Part shown: in pieces, positions 56,667-64,000 of the stretch
Layout: every line of letters starts with the position of its first letter
Position numbering within the stretch: the stretch's first letter is position 1
From: Cepaea nemoralis
Taxonomy: Eukaryota; Mollusca; Gastropoda; Stylommatophora; Helicidae
Direction: 5' to 3'
NCBI GenBank assembly: GCA_014155875.1
Contig: JACEFZ010011366.1
Span: 124,001-188,000 of the forward strand
Length of the DNA: 64,000 nt
The notes under the pieces: generated by a model
What the model saw: only the letters and a program-made list of their open reading frames with translations
Told to the model about the DNA's origin: nothing
Database searches by the model: none
Made by a program: the position numbers and the translations under genes

Positions 56667-56879
56667 CTTCAGAAAGAAAAAAACAACATAACACATACAA
56701 AAGCATGACTTTTTTGTTTCCTTAACAACATCAGTTTGCACTGTAGTGTCACCATATGTATGTCTACAGCAGGTTTCAGCACACATGTCCTCACAGTGTC
56801 TTTCCTTCTAATTTCCGTGTAGAAGAATCTTGCATGCCTGATGTATTTTGACATATTTATACACACACTGTTTAGAGTT

Positions 56880-56985
56880 TCCAAAACAAGACCAGTGACG
56901 TGACCAAAACAAGACCAGTGACATGACCAAAAGAAGACCAGTGACGTGACCAAAACAAGACCAGTGACGTAACTTCCAGGTGACT
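56880..56985. repeat. 23-bp tandem repeat, four copies
   Basis: CCAAAACAAGACCAGTGACG units with an ACGTGA/ACATGA difference. Confidence 0.93.
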
Positions 56986-57004
56986 AAATACAGACTTCAA
57001 GAGC

Positions 57005-60000
57005 AGCAGACAGTTGAACTGTCACTTTAACACAGACTTTGACAGCAGCAGACAGTTGTGCTATTACTCAAATACAGACTTTGGCAGCAGCAGACAGTTG
57101 TGCTATTACTCAAATACAGACTTTGGCAGCAGCAGACAGTTGTGCTATTACTCAAATACAGACTTTGACAGCAGCAGACAGTTGTGCTATTACTCAAATA
57201 CAGACTTTGACAGCAGCAGACAGTTGTGCTATTACTCAAATACAAACTTTGGCAGCAGCAGACAGTTGTGCTATTACTCAAATACAGACTTTGACAGCAG
57301 CAGACAGTTGTGCTATTACTCAAATATAGACTTTGGCAGCAGCAGACAGTTGTGCTATTACTCAAATACAGACTTTGGCAGCAGCAGACAGTTGTGCTAT
57401 TACTCAAATAAGACTTTGACAGCAACAGACAGTTGTGCTATTACTCAAATACAGACTTTGACAGCAACAGACAGTTGTGCTATTACTCAAATACAGACTT
57501 TGACAGCAGCAGACGGTTGTAGCTATTACTTCAAATACAGACTTTGACAGCAGCAGACAGTTGTGCTATTACTCAAATACAGACTTTGACAGCAGCAGAC
57601 AGTTGAACTGTCACTTCAACACAGACTTTGACAGCAGCAGACAGTTGAACTGTCACTCCAACATAGACTTTGACAGCAGCAGACAGTTGTGCTATTACTC
57701 AAATACAGACTTTGACAGCAGCAGACAGTTGTGCTATTACTCAAATACAGACTTTGACAGCAGCAGACAGTTGTGCTATTACTCAAATACAGACTTTGAC
57801 AGCAGCAGACATTTGTGCTATTACTCAAATACAGACTTTGGCAGCAGCAGACAGTTGTGCTATTACTCAATACAGACTTGACAGCAGCAGACAGTTGTGC
57901 TATTACTCAAATACTAGACTTTGGCAGCAGCAGACAGTTTGTGCTATACTCAAATACAAGACGTTGGCAGCAGCAGACGTTGTGCTATTACTCAAATAAG
58001 ACTTTGACCAGCAACAGACAGTTGTACTATTACTCAAATACAGACTGTTGACAGCAACAGACAGTTTGTGCTATTTACTTCCATATACAGACTTTGACAG
58101 CAGCAGACGGTTGAACTGTCACTTCAACATAGACTTTGACAGCAACAGGACAGTTGTGCTATTACTCAAATACAGACTTTTGGCAGCAGCAGACAGTGTG
58201 CTATTACTCAAATACAGACTTTGACAGCAGCAACAGTTGTGCTATCCTCCAAATATAGACTTTGGCAGCAGCAGACAGTTGTGCTATTACTCAAATACAG
58301 ACTTTGACAGCAGCAGACAGTTGTGCTATTACTCAAATACAGACTTTGACAGCAGCAGACAGTTGTGCTATTACTCAAATCACAGACTTTGACAGCAAGC
58401 AGACAGTTGTGACTAGTACTCAAATACAGACTTTGACAGCACAGACAGTTGTGCTATTATCAAATACAGACTTTGACAGCAGCAGACAGTGTGAACTGTC
58501 ACTTCAACATAGACTTTGACAGCAACAGACGGTTGATGCTATTCTCAAATAGCAGACTTTGACAGCAACAGATAGTTGTGCTATTACTCCAATACAGACT
58601 TTGACAGCAGCAGACAGGTGTGACTGTTACTCAAAATACAGACTTTGACAGCACAGACAGTTGTGCTATTACTCACAAATACAGACTTTGACAGCAAGCA
58701 GACAGTGGGCTAATTACTCAAATACAGGACTGTGGACAGCAGCAGACAGTTGAACTGTCTACTTTCAACATAGACTTTGACAGCAGCAGAAAGATAGTTG
58801 TGCTATTACTCAAATACAGACTTTGGCAGCAGCAGACAGTTGTGCTATTACTCAAATCAGACTTTGACAGCAGCAGACAGTTGTGCTATTACTCCAAATA
58901 CAGACTTTGACAGCAGCAGACAGTTGTGCTATACTCAAATAAGACTTTGGCAGCAGCAGGACAGTTGTGCTATTACTCAAATACAGACTTTGACAGCAGC
59001 AGACAGTTGTGCTATTACTCAAATACAGACTTTGGCAGCAGCAGACAGTTGTGCTATTACTCAAATACAGACTTTGGCAGCAGCAGACAGTTGTGCTATT
59101 ACTCAAATACAGACTTTGACAGCAACAGACAGTTGTGCTATTACTCAAATACAGACTTTGACAGCAACAGACAGTTGTGCTATTACTCAAATACAGACTT
59201 TGACAGCAGCAGACGGTTGAACTGTCACTTCACATAGACTTTGACAGCAACAGACAGTTGTGCTATTACTCAAATACAGACTTTGACAGCAACAGACAGT
59301 TGTGCTATTACTCAAATACAGACTTTGACAGCAGCAGACGGTTGAACTGTCACTTCAACATAGACTTTGACAGCAACAGACAGTTGTGCTATTACTCAAA
59401 TACAGACTTTGACAGCAACAGACAGTTGTGCTATTACTCAAATACAGACTTTGACAGCAGCAGACGGTTGAACTGTCACTTCAACATAGACTTTGACAGC
59501 AACAGATAGTTGTGCTATTACTCAAATACAGACTTTGGCAGCAGCAGACAGTTGTGCTATTACTCAAATACAGACTTTGGCAGCAGCAGACAGTTGTGCT
59601 ATTACTCAAATACAGACTTTGGCAGCAGCAGACAGTTGTGCTATTACTCAAATACAGACTTTGGCAGCAGCAGACAGTTGTGCTATTACTCAAATACAGA
59701 CTTTGACAGCAGCAGACGGCTGAACTGTCACTTCAACATAGACTTTGACAGCAACAGACAGTTGTGCTATTACTCAAATACAGACTTTGACAGCAACAGA
59801 CAGTTGTGCTATTACTCAAATACAGACTTTGACAGCAGCAGACGGTTGAACTGTCACTTCAACATAGACTTTGACAGCAACAGACAGTTGTGCTATTACT
59901 CAAATACAGACTTTGACAGCAACAGACAGTTGTGCTATTACTCAAATACAGACTTTGACAGCAGCAGACGGTTGAACTGTCACTTCAACATAGACTTTGA

Positions 60001-61795
60001 CAGCAACAGATGGTTGTGTTATTACTCAAATACAGACTTTGGCAGCAGCAGACAGTTGTGCTATTACTCAAATACAGACTTTGGCAGCAGCAGACAGTTG
60101 TGCTATTACTCAAATACAGACTTTGGCAGCAGCAGACAGTTGTGCTATTACTCAAATACAGACTTTGGCAGCAGCAGACAGTTTTGCTATTACTCAAATA
60201 CAGACTTTGGCAGCAGCAGACAGTTGTACTATTACTCAAATACAGACTTTGACAGCAGCAGACGGTTGAACTGTCACTTCAACATAGACTTTGACAGCAA
60301 CAGATAGTTGTGCTATTACTCAAATACAGACTTTGACAGCAGCAGACAGTTGAACTGTCACTTCAACATAGACTTTGACAGCAACAGATAGTTGTGCTAT
60401 TACTCAAATACAGACTTTGGCAGCAGCAGACAGTTGTGCTATTACTCAAATACAGACTTTGGCAGCAGCAGACGGTTGAACTGTCACTTCAACATAGACT
60501 TTGACAGCAACAGATAGTTGTGCTATTACTCAAATACAGACTTTGGCAGCAGCAGACAGTTGTGCTATTACTCAAATACAGACTTTGGCAGCAGCAGACA
60601 GTTGTGCTATTACTCAAATACAGACTTTGGCAGCAGCAGACAGTTGTGCTATTACTCAAATACAGACTTTGGCAGCAGCAGACAGTTGTGCTATTACTCA
60701 AATACAGACTTTGACAGCAGCAGACGGTTGAACTGTCACTTCAACATAGACTTTGACAGCAACAGATAGTTGTGCTATTACTCAAATACAGACTTTGACA
60801 GCAGCAGACAGTTGAACTGTTACTTCAACATAGACTTTGACAGCAACAGATAGTTGTGCTATTACTCAAATACAGACTTTGGCAGCAGCAGACAGTTGTG
60901 CTATTACTCAAATACAGACTTTGGCAGCAGCAGACGGTTGAACTGTCACTTCAACATAGACTTTGACAGCAAACAGATAGTTGTTGCTATTACTCAAATA
61001 CAGACTTTGGCAGCAGCAGACAGTTGTGCTATTACTCAAATACAGACTTTGGCAGCAGCAGACAGTTGTGCTATTACTCAAATACAGACTTTGGCAGCAG
61101 CAGACAGTTGTGCTATTACTCAATACAGACTTTTGGCAGCAGCAGACAGTTGTGCTATTACTCAAATACAGACTTTGGCAGCAGCAGACAGTTGTGCTAT
61201 TACTCAAATACAGATTTTGGCAGCAGCAGACTGTTGTGCTATTACTCAAATACAGACTTTGGCAGCAGCAGACAGTTGTGCTATTACTCAAATACAGACT
61301 TTGGCAGCAACAGACAGTTGTGCTATTACTCAAATACAGACTTTGGCAGCAGCAGACGGTTGAACTGTCACTTCAACATAGACTTTGACAGCAACAGATA
61401 GTTGTGCTATTACTCAAATACAGACTTTGGCAGCAGCAGACAGTTGTGCTATTACTCAAATACAGACTTTGGCAGCAGCAGACAGTTGTGCTATTACTCA
61501 AATACAGACTTTGACAGCAGCAGACGGTTGAACTGTCACTTCAACATAGACTTTGACAGCAGCAGACAGTTGTGCTATTACTCAAATACAGACTTTGACA
61601 GCAGCAGACAGTTGTGCTATTACTCAAATACAGACTTTGACAGCAGCAGACAGTTGAACTGTCACTCCAACATAGACTTTGACAGCAGCAGACAGTTGTG
61701 CTATTACTCAAATACAGATTTTGACAGCAGCAGACATTTGTGCTGTTCCTCAATCACAGACTTTGACAACATTAGACAGTTGTGCTGTTACTGAA
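57005..61795. repeat. 42-bp satellite array, about 114 copies, with higher-order units
   Basis: Unit of 42 bp (CAGACAGTTGTGCTATTACT, CAAATACAGACTTTGGCAGCAG). A second type (GACGGTTGAACTGTCACTTC, AACATAGACTTTGACAGCAA) is interspersed. At 59170-59990 it recurs every 126 bp (three units); elsewhere every six to eight units. 42 is a multiple of three, so plus and minus frames stay open (14-residue periods DSCAITQIQTLAAA and LYLSNSTTVCCCQS). About 57860-58980 is full of single-base indels. Confidence 0.95.
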
Positions 61796-61814
61796 ATTTG
61801 GAAGTGTCCTTTAC

Positions 61815-61950
61815 AGATATGTGAGCAGTCAAGCTGAAAAACATCCGATGGCCGTGGAAATGTGGTTTCTGAAGAAAATGCAAAGAATACCATGGACAGA
61901 CAGAAAAACCAATGAGCAAGTCTTTCAAGAAACAAATGAAGATCTAAACT
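61815..61950 (+). mobile_element. LINE fragment (family of 51562-54700)
   Basis: Plus strand matches SSQAEKHLMAAEMWFLRKMQ and RIPWTDRKTNDQVLQETNE of the larger copy at about 80 percent. No clear ends. Confidence 0.8.
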
Positions 61951-61957
61951 GATTAGA

Positions 61958-64000
61958 GTTAGTTAGTTAGTTAGTTAGTTAGTCGACAGATCATCCTCGT
62001 TGCACATCGAACCATTCAGTCCATAAGTGCTCGGATCCCCTCCTCAGCAAATCCCGCAGCGTGTAGCGGCTAACGACGCCAGTTCTGTGTTGGTTTATCA
62101 ATCTTCTTTGGCTTCCTGCGTAGTGTTCTTGTTTGGCCACCCCTCTTTTAATTTGCTGCTCCCGCAGTCTGGCCATTGTTGTAGATTCCCAGTCATCACT
62201 TGGTTCTCGCAAAAGTCTCACTTCTCGTAGAGCATTCAGAATGTCAGCCTGGTCCATGGCGCGTCCGCCCTCCACAGTAGCCTCACCTGCGAGCTTGTCA
62301 GCCCGCTCATTTCCTTGTACTCCCGCATGACCTGGCACGAAGATGAAACTAATCTTTGCCAGCCTAGACCGCTTCAGAGGCAGCAACCACTCTCTTCGGA
62401 TCGACCCCTCCTCTATCCTCTTGATCATGTTCATTGAGTCGCTAAGGAAACAAGCCCTAGTGAATGTCTGTGTCTCGAGCCATGTTATTGCTTTACTTAC
62501 TGCCATGACTTCCATGGTCAGGCTACTTGTGGTTTCAGTGAAAGCACCAGAGTCCTCCTTCACAATTCTCCCTCCGGCCCGAGCTGTAAAGGCCCATGAG
62601 CTTCTCACATGTCGGACGACTGACCCATCTGTGTAGATGACCGCGTCACCGTCTAGCGAATTCTCGAAAATCAACGCTTGTACTTCAGCCTCAACAGCAG
62701 CCGGACTTTCTTGTCTGCATTTTCTATCTAGTTGGATGCAAACTGAAAAGGATGTGCAGAAGTCTGTTGGCACTTGCACCCACTCCTCGCCAGGTTCTAA
62801 GTCCTCAAGTGAACACACCTGTTGAAGAATGTCTTCGGCTTGACCCATCCACGACCGTCCTCTTTTTAACCTGCTGCCCTTCACCGTCCTAATTTCACTA
62901 TGCAGTGGATGTTGTGTGTTTGCGTTAATTCTGAGGTAGGCGCGTGCCCTGCAAACTTGTATTCTCTCTTCAATGGTTGGAAAATCAAGAAGGTAGCGCA
63001 TCGCCCTGCATGCTGTATCTCTTGTACATCCAAGAATAATGCGCATTGCTTCATTCTGTATCCTTTCCATCCTTTCTATCTGCGTATGGCTGAGAGTCAG
63101 GATTGCCATTGCATACTCCAAAACAGACATGACCAGCCCCTCGTACAGAAGACATAGATGGCGCTGCTCACAGTTTGCTGCCGCCATCACCCGCATCGCT
63201 GCCAAACCCCGCTTGGCCTTTGTTATCACCTGGTCTATGTGCACATTATAAGCAAGGCTTCGATCAAACCGTATTCCCAGGTAATTCATTGCCTGCGTTC
63301 TTTCCACCGTCTCTGAACACAGCATTACAGTTGGTGTTGGATTGTTGACAATATGATTATTCAAAGAGAACCAAGTCACTGTTGCCTTTGTTGGGTTGAC
63401 CATTGCCCCAGCTTCATCACACCAAGTACTTATGCGATTGAGTTCGGTTTGTAGTTCCACAGCAGCCTCCTCTCTATCCTTACCCTGACGATACACTAAA
63501 ATATCATCGGCATACGACAATGTCCTGCCAGGTCCAGTGATCTGCTCACTGGTGATTCTCACTGTGTAGGCGTTGAACAGTACCGGAGATAATGGCGATC
63601 CCTGTGGTAGGCCAGGATATATTGTTGTTGGTTCCGAAGTCCAACTGCCACATCTAAAAACTACTTTCCGTTGGTAGAGGGCTGCAGCGATCCAACTAAG
63701 GAGGAATGGACTTACGTTTAGTTCAAGAAGCTGAAACATTAAAAAATCCAGTGGTACTCTGTTGTATGCGTCCTCAAGATCAATCGCTGCAGCAACGGTT
63801 TCAGTGCCTGCGTGGAAACCTTCATAGACATCCTGGGCAAAGACTGCTGCATTGGTCCAGGTTTCTCTTTTTGGACGGTACCCACCCAGGGTAGGTGGGA
63901 AAACACCTTGCCTCTCTAGTTGGCTTGATATTTTCCTGGCAATTACCTTCTCCAGCAGCTTGCCTATTGTATTCTGCATGGTTATAATTCGATATCCCTG
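61958..64000 (-). mobile_element. RT-RNase H LINE, 3' part, running off the window
   Basis: 3' tail (CTAA)n on the minus strand at 61958-61982 is preceded by the C-terminus of an intact frame. It is the source family of the fragment at 20398 and of the 83-bp array. The upstream part lies beyond 64000. Confidence 0.95.
61991..64000 (-). CDS. LINE reverse transcriptase and RNase H, open to the window edge
   Basis: No stop for 669 codons. The numbering starts at the Met at 63979, but the frame continues upstream (GYRIIT before it), so that is not the true start. RT: GGYRPKRETWTNAA, AAIDLEDAYNRVP (motif A), GLPQGSPLSPVLFNAYT (motif B, 123-139) and LSYADDILVYR (Asp pair 158-159). RNase H has all four acidic residues: D451 (IYTDGSVV), E490 (TMEVMAV), D514 (FLSDSMN) and D561 (NERADKLAG), plus H551. 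The C-terminus ends HLWTEWFDVQRG. It resembles RNase H-bearing LINE clades (I/R1/Jockey-like). It may be the youngest, most intact element here. Confidence 0.95.
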   Translation of the reverse strand, partial: QGYRIITMQNTIGKLLEKVIARKISSQLERQGVFPPTLGGYRPKRETWTNAAVFAQDVYEGFHAGTETVAAAIDLEDAYNRVPLDFLMFQLLELNVSPFLLSWIAAALYQRKVVFRCGSWTSEPTTIYPGLPQGSPLSPVLFNAYTVRITSEQITGPGRTLSYADDILVYRQGKDREEAAVELQTELNRISTWCDEAGAMVNPTKATVTWFSLNNHIVNNPTPTVMLCSETVERTQAMNYLGIRFDRSLAYNVHIDQVITKAKRGLAAMRVMAAANCEQRHLCLLYEGLVMSVLEYAMAILTLSHTQIERMERIQNEAMRIILGCTRDTACRAMRYLLDFPTIEERIQVCRARAYLRINANTQHPLHSEIRTVKGSRLKRGRSWMGQAEDILQQVCSLEDLEPGEEWVQVPTDFCTSFSVCIQLDRKCRQESPAAVEAEVQALIFENSLDGDAVIYTDGSVVRHVRSSWAFTARAGGRIVKEDSGAFTETTSSLTMEVMAVSKAITWLETQTFTRACFLSDSMNMIKRIEEGSIRREWLLPLKRSRLAKISFIFVPGHAGVQGNERADKLAGEATVEGGRAMDQADILNALREVRLLREPSDDWESTTMARLREQQIKRGVAKQEHYAGSQRRLINQHRTGVVSRYTLRDLLRRGSEHLWTEWFDVQRG

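Noticed and set aside
57014..61794. Many overlapping frames with 14-residue periods in all phases
   Set aside because: Product of the 42-bp unit length; three or more frames are open at once, so coding is not implied.

Overview
The window looks like non-coding-rich DNA from a metazoan, most likely a marine invertebrate and plausibly a mollusc. The reasons are GT-AG introns, several families of non-LTR retrotransposon, a tRNA-derived SINE, a Ty3/gypsy LTR element and very long minisatellites. There is no operon structure, ribosome binding site or compact gene. The species assignment is inference only.

The one host gene I can support lies on the minus strand. Seven short exons (56581-56666, 55641-55749, 50755-50859, 34179-34510, 31668-31740, 27452-27571, 16091-16218) have AG acceptors and GT donors. 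Their reading phases join without a stop, giving about 317 codons. They spell the end of one fibronectin type III (FNIII) domain, a complete second domain, a Pro/Thr-rich mucin-like linker, and a complete third domain. The gene runs on beyond both recognised ends. Its introns total about 40 kb and consist almost wholly of repeats and mobile elements.

Layout: 1-3763 is a degenerate LTR-like element. 3765-9925 is a 39-bp satellite with higher-order structure. 10019-14300 is a CR1/L2-type LINE with an SGNH-esterase ORF1. 14300-15435 holds AT-rich and GTGA repeats around a LINE fragment. 16482-19015 is a 47-bp array and 19176-19590 a 68-bp array. 20105-27380 was one 46-bp minisatellite, now split by at least four retroposons, a SINE and GT-rich sequence. 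28085-31448 is a 17-bp minisatellite with TA-centred palindromes, an inverted repeat and LINE fragments. 31865-34178 is a 34-bp array that starts at the splice donor of exon 4.

34721-44888 is a complete LTR retrotransposon with 5-bp target duplication, whose integrase precedes its reverse transcriptase (Gmr1-like order). A LINE is nested in its 5' LTR. 45165-48515 is an 83-bp minisatellite made from the RNase H domain of a LINE. 48607-50246 is a non-coding retroposon. 51040-54700 holds two LINEs. 57005-61795 is a 42-bp array. 61958-64000 is a LINE with an open RT-RNase H frame that leaves the window.

The most notable observations are the LINE-derived 83-bp minisatellite, the 34-bp array that contains the exon 4 splice donor, the integrase-first gypsy element and the insertion stratigraphy of the 46-bp minisatellite. 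No CRISPR array, defence system or operon is present.
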